A stretch of 29,644 bases of DNA from JBMORL01 sp049322335. GTDB taxonomy: Bacteria; Bacteroidota; Bacteroidia; Flavobacteriales_D; UBA2798. This document shows, one piece after another, positions 7,696 to 15,027 of this stretch (positions within the stretch are counted from its first letter, which is position 1; each line of letters begins with the position of its first letter). A program made the position numbers and the translations under genes. Location: the NCBI GenBank assembly GCA_049322335.1, contig JBMORL010000016.1, positions 1-29,644 on the forward strand, read 5' to 3'. The notes beneath the pieces are model-generated. The model did no database searches. It worked only from the letters and a program-made list of their open reading frames with translations, and was not told the origin of the DNA.

Positions 7696-8382
7696 TTATG
7701 CAGGATTTTGTGTGCTGTAAAATTCTTTCAGGTAAGATGGCCCGAAATAAGCCAAATCCTCAAAGGCCTGTTCTTTGAATTTTTTGAAGGACACTTCTCC
7801 CATGTAGCGGGCTAACGGGTTCATCATTTCAGCAAACAATGCGTTAGGGTGTTTTTCGAAAACCGGCTTGCATTTTTCAGCCCCATTTCCGCAAAACACC
7901 ACTTTGTTTTCGTTCAGCAAATCCTCAAAACTTTTTTCAGTTATAATTTCCGGATGCGGTGCCCATATTTCCTCCAGGTTTTTGTTGTATGCTGCACAAA
8001 ACACTTCCATTCTCCGGGCATCCAGCAGGGGTAAAAAAACCGCTTTTTCGTTTACAAGCCTGTCGCGGGCAGCTATTGCTACCAGCAGTAATGTGTTCAC
8101 CGTTATCAGCGGAATATCCAGCGAATAACACCATCCCTTGGCGGCACTTACCCCAATGCGTAAACCGGTATACGACCCGGGTCCGCCACTTACCGCAATA
8201 GCCGAAAGGTGGCCGAAAGTTTTCCCCGTGATCTTCATCACTTCCCCTGCAAAAAGATGTAAATTTTCGGCATGGGTAAACTGACCGGTTATCAACTCTT
8301 TGTTGGCCAATAGGTTACCGTCCTCAAAAAGGGCTACCGAACAGGCTTTGGTAGAGGTTTCTATGCATAGAATGAGTGCCAC
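7696..8382 (-). CDS. tsaB: tRNA threonylcarbamoyladenosine biosynthesis protein TsaB
   Basis: Partner of TsaD and TsaE in making t6A37 in ANN-decoding tRNAs; TsaB is the inactive ASKHA-fold paralogue that holds TsaD. 228 residues. The N-terminal L-C-I-E-T-S-T-K-A-C-S-V-A-L strand and the diagnostic G-G-P-G-S-Y-T-G-L-R-I-G motif (about 65-76) are clear. The start is GTG at 8382. A perfect -7 promoter element ends four bases before it, so the message is probably leaderless. The gene is convergent with the small membrane protein and divergent from the TPR gene. Confidence 0.95.
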   Translation of the reverse strand: MALILCIETSTKACSVALFEDGNLLANKELITGQFTHAENLHLFAGEVMKITGKTFGHLSAIAVSGGPGSYTGLRIGVSAAKGWCYSLDIPLITVNTLLLVAIAARDRLVNEKAVFLPLLDARRMEVFCAAYNKNLEEIWAPHPEIITEKSFEDLLNENKVVFCGNGAEKCKPVFEKHPNALFAEMMNPLARYMGEVSFKKFKEQAFEDLAYFGPSYLKEFYSTQNPA

Positions 8383-8386
8383 GGCT

Positions 8387-8394
8387 CAAAAGTA
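8387..8394 (-). promoter_or_regulatory. tsaB -7 promoter element, adjoining the start codon
   Basis: Read on the minus strand the sequence is TACTTTTG-AGCC-GTG, where GTG is the tsaB start. TAnnTTTG is the Bacteroidota -7 element, and +1 should fall about five bases after it, on or beside the start codon. No good -33 TTG is seen at the expected distance. Confidence 0.5.
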
Positions 8395-8497
8395 TAACAG
8401 TTTGGGGTTCAGATTGGCTTTGACACTATAATAAAATTGGTTATCTTCACAGGCAACCGTATATACGGCAATGCAGTCTTAGTAATAGAGACACAAG

Positions 8498-9019
8498 GTG
8501 AATACCATAAACAACATAGAAGAATTGTTCCTTGAGGCCGACAGGGCACTGGATGAGGGCAACTTGTCGGAGGGAAAACGTATGCTGGAAGATATCCTGC
8601 ATGAAGAACCTTCGTATGGGAAAGCCCATAATCACCTCGGATGGCTGTATAAAACCAAGTACCAGGATTATAAAATAGCTGAAAAGCACTTTAAACTGGC
8701 CATCAAATTCGATCCCGAATATCCGCCCTCCTATATCAATTACGCTTACCTGCTTCGCGATCTGGGACGACTGGATGAACTGGAAGCATTGTTGGTGCGC
8801 GCCATGCAGATTGAGTCAACCAACAAGTGTTCACTGAATGACGAATTCGGTTCGCTTTATGAGTTGAAAGGAGATTACAAAAAAGCTATTGAATTCTACA
8901 ATAAAGCCATCAAACTTTCACTGAATGATAAAATAGTGGAAGATCTTCGCAACCACGTAAAACGCTGCCGCAGAAAACAAAGTTTTTTCGGGCGTTTCCG
9001 CAGGTGGTTTTCAAAATAA
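8498..9019 (+). CDS. TPR repeat protein
   Basis: 173 residues from a GTG start. About four tetratricopeptide-like helical hairpins are visible between residues 5 and 145, for example the A-H-N-H-L-G-W-L-Y segment, Y-I-N-Y-A-Y-L-L-R-D-L-G-R, and G-D-Y-K-K-A-I-E-F-Y-N-K-A-I. No signal peptide is present, so it should be cytoplasmic. The C-terminus is strongly basic (R-R-K-Q-S-F-F-G-R-F-R-R-W-F) and could bind membrane or nucleic acid. TPR proteins act as adaptors; no partner can be inferred from the neighbours. A bidirectional terminator follows directly. Confidence 0.85.
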   Translation: MNTINNIEELFLEADRALDEGNLSEGKRMLEDILHEEPSYGKAHNHLGWLYKTKYQDYKIAEKHFKLAIKFDPEYPPSYINYAYLLRDLGRLDELEALLVRAMQIESTNKCSLNDEFGSLYELKGDYKKAIEFYNKAIKLSLNDKIVEDLRNHVKRCRRKQSFFGRFRRWFSK

Positions 9020-9034
9020 AATTTTTTACCCAAC

Positions 9035-9067
9035 AAAAAACCCTGACCAAACAGCCAGGGTTTTTTT
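9035..9067. terminator. Bidirectional terminator between the TPR gene and gdhA
   Basis: AAAAAACCCTG (9035-9045) pairs with CAGGGTTTTTT (9056-9066) around a 10-base loop. The A-rich left and T-rich right flanks serve both converging genes. Confidence 0.85.
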
Positions 9068-9084
9068 ATTTGGAGTGAGATGAA

Positions 9085-10506
9085 TTACACGTGTCCCTGT
9101 CCCATCATTGCTTCCGCCACTTTTACAAAACCTCCGATGTTGGCACCTTTTACGTAGTTAACATACCCGTTATCATTTCCGTATTTCACGCAGGTGGCGT
9201 GGATACTTTTCATGATATTGTGCAGGCGCTGATCTACTTCTTCGCTGGTCCATGAAAGGCGCAGTGAATTCTGGCTCATTTCAAGTCCTGAAGTAGCAAC
9301 CCCTCCTGCGTTAGACGCTTTTCCGGGAGCGAAAAGAACTTTGCTGGCAATAAAATAATTTACTGCTTCGGGAGTGGAAGGCATATTGGCTCCTTCGGCA
9401 ACGGCTGTTACCCCGTTTTTTACCAGCATTTCTGCATCGGCACCGTGGAGTTCGTTTTGTGTAGCACAGGGAAGCGCCACATCACATTTTACGCCCCATG
9501 GAGTTTTTCCTTTAACATATACAGCGGTTTTGAATTGTTTGGCATAGGCCGCAATTCTTCCGCGTTTTACGTTTTTCAATTCCATGATGAAAGCGAGTTT
9601 TTCTGCATTGATACCGGCCTTATCATAAATATACCCGTCAGAGTCGCTGGCGGTAACCACTTTTGCGCCCAGGTGGATACATTTTTCAATAGCATACTGA
9701 GCCACGTTTCCTGAACCTGAAACCACAACTGTTTTTCCTTTTAAGGATTGTTTTTTGGTTTTCAGCATTTCTTCGGTAAAGTAAACGCATCCGTATCCGG
9801 TAGCTTCGGGGCGAATGAGTGATCCGCCAAAAGTGATACCTTTTCCGGTAAGCACGCCTGTAAATTCATTGCGCAGGCGTTTGTATTGCCCGAACATATA
9901 ACCTACTTCGCGTCCGCCCACACCGATATCACCGGCAGGAACATCTGTGTCAGCGCCAATGTGCTTGCTCAGTTCAGTCATAAACGACTGGCAGAAACGC
10001 ATGATTTCATTATCCGATTTACCTTTTGGGTCGAAATCAGATCCGCCTTTTCCACCGCCCATAGGAAGAGTGGTGAGGCTATTTTTAAACACCTGTTCGA
10101 AGGCAAGGAATTTTAAAATAGAAAGATTAACGGAAGGGTGGAAACGGATTCCTCCTTTGTAGGGCCCGATGGCGCTGCTCATCTGGATACGGTATCCGCG
10201 GTTGATCTGCCATTCGCCATTGTCGTCCATCCAGGGAACGCGGAACATGATTACACGCTCGGGTTCAGCCATGCGCTCCAGCAATTTTGCTTTCTTATAA
10301 CGGGGATTGGCCTCGAGATAAGGAATGATAGCTTCTGCTACTTCATGAACGGCCTGGAGAAATTCAGGCTCATTCGGGTTTTTCGCTTTTACTTTAGTCA
10401 TAAACTCATCTACTTTCGCATGGAGAGCAGATCCGTTTTTGGAGGGTTTTCCCACAGCTTTTGCTGATGCTTTCACCGCAGGTTTTTTAGCCGTTTTTGT
10501 TGCCAT
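9085..10506 (-). CDS. gdhA: Glutamate dehydrogenase, NADP-type family
   Basis: Converts 2-oxoglutarate and ammonium to glutamate, or the reverse. 473 residues against about 447 for E. coli GdhA. Family motifs include I-G-P-Y-K-G-G-I-R-F-H-P, the catalytic-lysine loop L-P-M-G-G-G-K-G-G-S-D-F, D-I-G-V-G-G-R-E-V-G-Y-M-F and the Rossmann G-S-G-N-V-A-Q-Y-A. The extra length is an N-terminal tail of about 25 residues rich in Lys and Ala (K-K-P-A-V-K-A-S-A-K), resembling histone-H1-like tails. NADP use is inferred from overall similarity to the hexameric 50-kDa class, and coenzyme preference was not read residue by residue. It has its own -7 promoter element and a shared terminator. Confidence 0.95.
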   Translation of the reverse strand: MATKTAKKPAVKASAKAVGKPSKNGSALHAKVDEFMTKVKAKNPNEPEFLQAVHEVAEAIIPYLEANPRYKKAKLLERMAEPERVIMFRVPWMDDNGEWQINRGYRIQMSSAIGPYKGGIRFHPSVNLSILKFLAFEQVFKNSLTTLPMGGGKGGSDFDPKGKSDNEIMRFCQSFMTELSKHIGADTDVPAGDIGVGGREVGYMFGQYKRLRNEFTGVLTGKGITFGGSLIRPEATGYGCVYFTEEMLKTKKQSLKGKTVVVSGSGNVAQYAIEKCIHLGAKVVTASDSDGYIYDKAGINAEKLAFIMELKNVKRGRIAAYAKQFKTAVYVKGKTPWGVKCDVALPCATQNELHGADAEMLVKNGVTAVAEGANMPSTPEAVNYFIASKVLFAPGKASNAGGVATSGLEMSQNSLRLSWTSEEVDQRLHNIMKSIHATCVKYGNDNGYVNYVKGANIGGFVKVAEAMMGQGHV

Positions 10507-10540
10507 ATCAGTTTTGCTTTTATTCAGTTTTTAAGAGTGT

Positions 10541-10548
10541 CAAATGTA
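10541..10548 (-). promoter_or_regulatory. gdhA -7 promoter element
   Basis: The minus strand reads TACATTTG, identical to the atpD -7 element, 34 bases before the gdhA ATG. No convincing -33 TTG is found 17-23 bases upstream, so the promoter may rely on an activator or an extended -7. Confidence 0.5.
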
Positions 10549-10645
10549 TTGAATTTTTAATATGCTGTGCGTTTTAAGGGCGATTTTTCAAGGGGACGGA
10601 TGTAACTTCCGGCAGCCCGGCTTTTTATAGTAGAAAACAATCACT

Positions 10646-11665
10646 GTGAACAAGCTCATTTTACCCCTTTGCCTGCTCATTTTAACGTCATTTTCCGGGC
10701 CTCTGCCGAAACAAAACGATGATCCGGTTTATAACGCTCCCTGGCTCGACAAAAAGATGATTTACGTTCCGTCAGGTACATTTACGATGTGGGAAATCGT
10801 AAAAGAAAAAGAAAATGTGCGCACCGGCACCAAAAATATTTCTGTGGCTTCCTTTTATATGTTTCCCTTCGAAGTGAGCAATCATTTTTACCAGGTGTAT
10901 CTGTGGGAACTGAAAAAAACCGACTCACTGGCTCACCGGGCTGCATTACCCGACACAACGGTGTGGAGAGATAAACTCGCATACAACGAACCGTATGTGG
11001 ATTATTATTTCCGCCATCCTGCGTACAGGGAATATCCGTTAGTTGGCGTTACGCACCTTCAATGCGAAAAATTTTGCGAATGGCTTACGGAAAAATACAA
11101 CAGCGATCCTAAACGCAAACACAAAAAAGTAAAATTCAGGTTGCCCTCGAAAGTGGAATGGATGCACGTGGCGGCAAATCTTACAGATGAAGAAATAAAA
11201 AGAAAAATGACGCATGACAAGTCTATTGCTGAGATAAAACGTTTTCCATGGAAAGGCCAGTATATGACAAACGAAAAAGGGCAGCCACTGGCCAATTTCA
11301 GGATGATTGATCAGGGCTCGGTGTTACAGGTAAGCGGGAAATATATAACTGCTGATTCATTATATAGTGAAAAAGGAAATTTTTTAGTAGCAGAATCAAA
11401 TTTTAATCCCTGTTCCTATAACGGATATATTATGGATTGTGCGGATGTAACTGCACCGGTAACCGCCTACCAACCTAACGTGCTGGGCCTATACAATCTT
11501 GCGGGAAATGTGGAAGAATTTGTTTTGGAATATGGCATTACCAAAGGCGGAAGCTGGTGTGATACGGGATACTATTTACAGAATTTTGTGGAAGAATATT
11601 ATACCAAAGCAAATGAAGCTACAAGTTCGAGAGGATTCCGGTTTGTTATGGAAGTAGTAGAGTAG
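10646..11665 (+). CDS. Secreted SUMF1/FGE-fold protein, GldK/GldJ-like
   Basis: 339 residues from a GTG start with a signal peptide (hydrophobic to about residue 18). The body follows the formylglycine-generating-enzyme (SUMF1) fold: M-I-Y-V-P-S-G-T-F near 39, F-E-V-S-N-H-F-Y, F-R-L-P-S-K-V-E-W, L-Y-N-L-A-G-N-V-E-E-F, G-G-S-W-C-D-T and S-S-R-G-F-R-F at the end. True FGE has a second cysteine a few residues after the one in the G-S-W segment; here only one is present, so oxidase activity is doubtful. Among Bacteroidota such proteins include the gliding/type IX secretion components GldK and GldJ. The position alone, between gdhA and a SpoIIE gene, does not prove that role. Confidence 0.75.
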   Translation: MNKLILPLCLLILTSFSGPLPKQNDDPVYNAPWLDKKMIYVPSGTFTMWEIVKEKENVRTGTKNISVASFYMFPFEVSNHFYQVYLWELKKTDSLAHRAALPDTTVWRDKLAYNEPYVDYYFRHPAYREYPLVGVTHLQCEKFCEWLTEKYNSDPKRKHKKVKFRLPSKVEWMHVAANLTDEEIKRKMTHDKSIAEIKRFPWKGQYMTNEKGQPLANFRMIDQGSVLQVSGKYITADSLYSEKGNFLVAESNFNPCSYNGYIMDCADVTAPVTAYQPNVLGLYNLAGNVEEFVLEYGITKGGSWCDTGYYLQNFVEEYYTKANEATSSRGFRFVMEVVE

Positions 11666-11883
11666 GAAATAACAGCAGATAGCAACAGCGGGCAGTAGCA
11701 GAAATGGTGAGAAAGGTGTCATTGGTTATTAGTCATTGGGGAAATGAGACGAAGAAGACATTCGTTAATTAGCGAGGGCCAATTGTCAACACGCCATACG
11801 CAATCGGAAACCGGGAAGATTTTTTAACGCTTAATCTGGAGATAACATTTAACACCCCTTCATCTAAAATCTCCCCATTCTCA
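11666..11883. other. Intergenic region with short word repeats
   Basis: Gene-free. It contains repeated words such as GTCATTGG (11718 and about 11732) and loosely periodic CAG/GCAG-type words near 11675-11700. Both flanking genes end here, yet no strong terminator hairpin with a T-tract was found. Confidence 0.4.
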
Positions 11884-13992
11884 TCAAAACCGGATGCCGA
11901 TGATGCAAATATCATCCAGTTGTTCGAGGTCGCCACACCAGGAGCGGAATGTTTCTTCGAGCTTTGATTTTTGTTCGTTAACAGGAAAAGCAGAAAGCTG
12001 AAGAAATAATTTTTTCAGATTGGTTTTTTTGAATTTTTTTCCGCCTGCTTTTGATACATCGTGATTTTCTCCTCCAAACTGGTCGGCAAAACCATCGGTG
12101 AACAGGTAAAGCATATCGCCTTTTTCTATGATGATAGTAAACAGGTTAAAATCATCTTCCCTGTGTCCTTTTCCCACCGGCATTTTATCGCAGGGAAGAT
12201 CGATGATGGTGTTGTTGCGGATGATGACAGGAGAATTGTTGGCGGCAGCGTAGGAAACCTCACCCCCTTGCTCCGCCAAAGCGCTTCGCAAAGGCGAGCC
12301 TGCCCCTCTCCCCGGGAGAGGGGAGGAAATGCAAAGTAACACCCCATCCATTCCGTCACGGGCGCCTTCGTGGGTGATGTTTTCGATGAGCCTTTTTCGG
12401 ATGTGATTAAAAACTTTATCGGGAGAGGAAATATTTTTTTCATTGATAGCTTCATTCAAAAAAGAGGTATTCAGCAAACTCATAAATGCACCGGGAACAC
12501 CATGTCCGGTTGAATCACAAACCGCCAGGTAAAAATTATCATTGCCACCGGGAACTGTGGCTTCAGCGAAAGTTCCCCAGTAAAAATCTCCGCTCACAAT
12601 ATCTTTCGGCTGGTAAAAAATAAAATGTTCGGGTAAATTTTTCTGCAGTAATTCATCATGCGCCAACAACGCCATTTGTATTTTTTTGGCATAGTTGATG
12701 GAGTCAACAATTTCTTTTTGTTTCTGGTCGAGTGCATCTTTTTGCTGAACGATAATGGCATTGGTTTTTTTACGCTGACGGTTGGTTCGGAACAGCTGGT
12801 AAATAAAAAACAACAGAAAAACCATTCCTCCGGCCAGTGAATAAAAAACAACTGAATTTCTTTTTTCTTTTTCTTCGGCCACCATATTTTCGGCAATTTG
12901 CTTTTCGGCATTGCTTATGCTGTCCTGCCTGATTTTCATTTCAAAATGATTTTGAAGTGTGGCATTTTCAATAGCCATTTTTTTATCGTAACCAAACAGG
13001 CTGTCTTTCGCTTCATAATACAGTTCCTGCATTTCAAATGCTTTTTGAAATTGTTTTTGCTGATAATAAAGATCCTTCAGATGTTCGGATGCCCTTCTCT
13101 TCAGTTCGTAATGATTTTCTGCTTCCGCCATTTTTAGTCCTTCTTCCAGCCACCAAACGGCATTTTTTTCATCATTCAGTTTAAGGTAGGTTTTACCGAT
13201 ATTGATCATAGATTCTGTGAGGCCCGAAGCGGGTGCTTTTCCGGTGATTCTTTCCTGGTATCCGGTTATGTAATACTCCAGTGCTTTTTTAAATTCTTCT
13301 TTTTCAAAATACAATGTGCCGATATTATTATACGATTGCCCCATACCATAATGATCGTTTAAATTTTTCCGGATAGTGAGACAGCTGTCAAAATATTTTT
13401 GTGCGGTATCAAATTCTTTATCCTCGAGATACATCAGGGCAATATTGTTTTTCGTTGAAGCCATTTTTTTCAGGTCGTTTTTTTTCCTGAAAAATTCAAG
13501 TGCGGTGATATAATTCTTTTTGGAATTTTCGCTGCTTCCTAAAAAATGATGCACCAGCCCTATATACACATATAGCCTGGCCTGCTGGAAGTTTTTCGGT
13601 TGATAATTGACGATAAGCGATGCCTTGTTGAGATAGGGAAGCGATTGTGAATAATTGTCAGTGATGCAATACAGGTAACCTACTTTGTAATTGGCGAGAG
13701 CAAAAAGGCTGTCGGTGTTTTTTGAGAGCTGCAATGCATGAAGGTATTCATCGAGCGCTTCAGTAGTTTTACCGGATACAAAAAAATAATCTCCCCGGGC
13801 GAGCGAAAGATAAAAATCAGACAAATCGGCTTTTTGCAAAAGTAAATCATGCATACCGGTAGTGTCTCCGCTTTCGGTTTTGTAGTGAATAGCATAATAG
13901 GCTTCGGGAGACATGGAATACATCCAGCCGTAACAAAACAGGAAAAACCCCGAAAGGAAAACACGTAATTGAAAGTGCAATAGCTGTTGCAT
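11884..13992 (-). CDS. TPR-SpoIIE (PP2C-like) serine phosphatase, signal-peptide and TM anchored
   Basis: The start at 13992 gives a signal peptide and clears the divergent glycosyltransferase gene, unlike the longer frame that begins at 14112. 702 residues. TPR repeats lie at about 60-330 outside the cytoplasmic membrane, a transmembrane helix at 381-401, a short coiled coil at 405-440, and a SpoIIE phosphatase domain at 455-702. Metal-site motifs are seen: D-I-V-S-G-D-F-Y-W, V-C-D-S-T-G-H-G-V-P-G, R-D-G-M-D-G, L-F-T-D-G-F-A-D-Q-F-G-G and L-D-D-I-C-I-I-G. Such proteins probably relay an envelope signal to an anti-anti-sigma type substrate. Residues 557-578 come from an inserted palindromic element and are absent from the sister protein at 16523-18562. 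Confidence 0.9.
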   Translation of the reverse strand: MQQLLHFQLRVFLSGFFLFCYGWMYSMSPEAYYAIHYKTESGDTTGMHDLLLQKADLSDFYLSLARGDYFFVSGKTTEALDEYLHALQLSKNTDSLFALANYKVGYLYCITDNYSQSLPYLNKASLIVNYQPKNFQQARLYVYIGLVHHFLGSSENSKKNYITALEFFRKKNDLKKMASTKNNIALMYLEDKEFDTAQKYFDSCLTIRKNLNDHYGMGQSYNNIGTLYFEKEEFKKALEYYITGYQERITGKAPASGLTESMINIGKTYLKLNDEKNAVWWLEEGLKMAEAENHYELKRRASEHLKDLYYQQKQFQKAFEMQELYYEAKDSLFGYDKKMAIENATLQNHFEMKIRQDSISNAEKQIAENMVAEEKEKRNSVVFYSLAGGMVFLLFFIYQLFRTNRQRKKTNAIIVQQKDALDQKQKEIVDSINYAKKIQMALLAHDELLQKNLPEHFIFYQPKDIVSGDFYWGTFAEATVPGGNDNFYLAVCDSTGHGVPGAFMSLLNTSFLNEAINEKNISSPDKVFNHIRKRLIENITHEGARDGMDGVLLCISSPLPGRGAGSPLRSALAEQGGEVSYAAANNSPVIIRNNTIIDLPCDKMPVGKGHREDDFNLFTIIIEKGDMLYLFTDGFADQFGGENHDVSKAGGKKFKKTNLKKLFLQLSAFPVNEQKSKLEETFRSWCGDLEQLDDICIIGIRF
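12259..12324 (-). repeat. 66-bp GC-rich palindromic element inserted in frame in the SpoIIE gene
   Basis: The element encodes residues 557-578 (S-P-L-P-G-R-G-A-G-S-P-L-R and on to G-G-E) without breaking the frame. It holds a perfect 10-bp inverted repeat around one C (12303-12323, CCCCTCTCCC/GGGAGAGGGG). A nested hairpin at 12270-12299 pairs GCTCCGCC with GGCGAGC around GCG-CTT-CGC. Composition is far more GC-rich than the host gene. The sister SpoIIE protein in this window has only a short loop here (L-D-L-K-K-N-E-L-L-W). The best explanation is insertion of a repeat family member into a surface loop. Confidence 0.8.
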
Positions 13993-14092
13993 TTTTACCG
14001 GCCTGTTATGATGACAGAAAGGTATAAAAAATTTGTTATGGCGGGCTGTTTTATTTTCAGGCAGATAATACCGATATTTACCGGAGTATAGT

Positions 14093-14803
14093 ATGAAACT
14101 CAGTATCATCATTCCCGCCTATAACGAAAGCCGGCACGTACAGCAGGTTCTCGATGCATTGGTGTCAACTGCTTTTACGGGAGTGGACTCAGTGGAAATG
14201 ATTGTGGTAGATGACTATTCTACCGATGATACGGCAGAAAAAGTAAGGCCATTCATTCAGCAGCATCCGCAGGTAAAACTTGTTTCGCTGGAAAAGAATT
14301 ATGGGAAAGGATTCGCGGTAAAAAAAGGAATTGAGGCAAGTGACGGTGACCTGATTATCATACAGGATGCTGATATGGAACTGGTGCCTTCGGATATCCC
14401 GGTGATGATGGATACGATGAAAAAATTAAATGTGGAATTCGTAAATGGTTCACGCTACATGCCGGGAATTATCCGCCCACTGTATTCTTACCGAAGGTAT
14501 TTTTTCAATAAACTGTTTACACGAATGGCTGCTTTTCTTGTCAACACGCAACTTACTGATTTGGCCTGTGGATATAAATTATTTACGCGGAATATTTACA
14601 ACCAGGTAAAGTTGAAAGAAAACCGTTTTGGTTTTGAAGCGGAATTGCTGATAAAAGTAATACGCCTCAAAAAAACACTCATTGCTGAAGTACCGGTGCA
14701 TTATTTTCCACGGAATGCCGGTGACGGGAAAAAAATAAAAAATGTTGACGGCTTTCGTATTTTCTGGGTGATTATGAAATACGGATTTCTCAGAATGAAG
14801 TAA
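14093..14803 (+). CDS. Family 2 glycosyltransferase (dolichyl-phosphate mannosyltransferase-like)
   Basis: 236 residues. GT-A fold with S-I-I-I-P-A-Y-N-E at the N-terminus, V-V-D-D-Y-S-T-D-D-T for nucleotide binding, G-K-G-F-A-V-K-K-G-I, and I-I-Q-D-A-D-M-E as the metal-binding D-x-D-type segment. Further on are V-N-G-S-R-Y and G-F-E-A-E-L-L. No membrane helix is seen, so the enzyme is soluble or peripheral. It most likely transfers a sugar from a nucleotide donor to a polyprenyl phosphate, as DPM1-like proteins do, though the acceptor cannot be read from sequence. The GT-C-like membrane protein nearby (15028-16425) could use a polyprenyl-linked sugar, but the genes are on opposite strands. 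Confidence 0.88.
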   Translation: MKLSIIIPAYNESRHVQQVLDALVSTAFTGVDSVEMIVVDDYSTDDTAEKVRPFIQQHPQVKLVSLEKNYGKGFAVKKGIEASDGDLIIIQDADMELVPSDIPVMMDTMKKLNVEFVNGSRYMPGIIRPLYSYRRYFFNKLFTRMAAFLVNTQLTDLACGYKLFTRNIYNQVKLKENRFGFEAELLIKVIRLKKTLIAEVPVHYFPRNAGDGKKIKNVDGFRIFWVIMKYGFLRMK

Positions 14804-14821
14804 TACCAAACCGATTTAACC

Positions 14822-14964
14822 CAAATTTTTCATCAGAGAAATGAAAAATTTGCCAAAGGCCGATGGAAACTGCGTTTCATCGGGGTTAAACCCGGATACG
14901 TTTGCTTTTGATAATCTTCTGCACACTACTACATTACAATCCAACTGAAAAATCCGGGTTTAAC
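14822..14964. repeat. Highly structured intergenic element with several inverted repeats
   Basis: Three structures follow one another. CAAATTTTTCAT (14822-14833) and ATGAAAAATTTG (14841-14852) pair over 12 bp. CCGATGGAAA and TTTCATCGG (14860-14883) pair with one bulge. GTTAAACCCGGAT (14885-14897) and ATCCGGGTTTAAC (14952-14964) are a perfect 13-bp inverted repeat around 54 bases. The word AAACCGAT flanks the element on both sides (near 14810 and 14965). The first hairpin could terminate transcripts from the glycosyltransferase gene. The rest looks like a folded RNA or a small MITE-like repeat. Confidence 0.55.
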
Positions 14965-15027
14965 AAACCGATCAATAACTGGTGTTATGCCGAATGAAAT
15001 TCTTCAAAAAAACAGGCTGTGATGAAT

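Noticed and set aside
8402..8432. Sigma-70-like TTGGGG and TATAAT before the TPR gene
   Set aside because: Bacteroidota use TAnnTTTG with their main sigma factor; a TATAAT in AT-rich DNA with a 19-base spacer is likely chance.
10646..10661. TGTGA-N6-TCATT as a second CRP/FNR site
   Set aside because: Only three of five bases match in the second half, and the word is the start codon region of the SUMF1-like gene.
10646..11665. Active formylglycine-generating enzyme
   Set aside because: The second catalytic cysteine is not visible and no sulfatase is nearby.
12061..12339. Antisense 92-codon frame across the palindromic insert
   Set aside because: It is a shadow of the SpoIIE gene; the phosphatase motifs are on the other strand.
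13993..14112. Earlier start for the first SpoIIE gene
   Set aside because: It overlaps the divergent glycosyltransferase gene, and the added 40 residues precede a clean signal peptide start.
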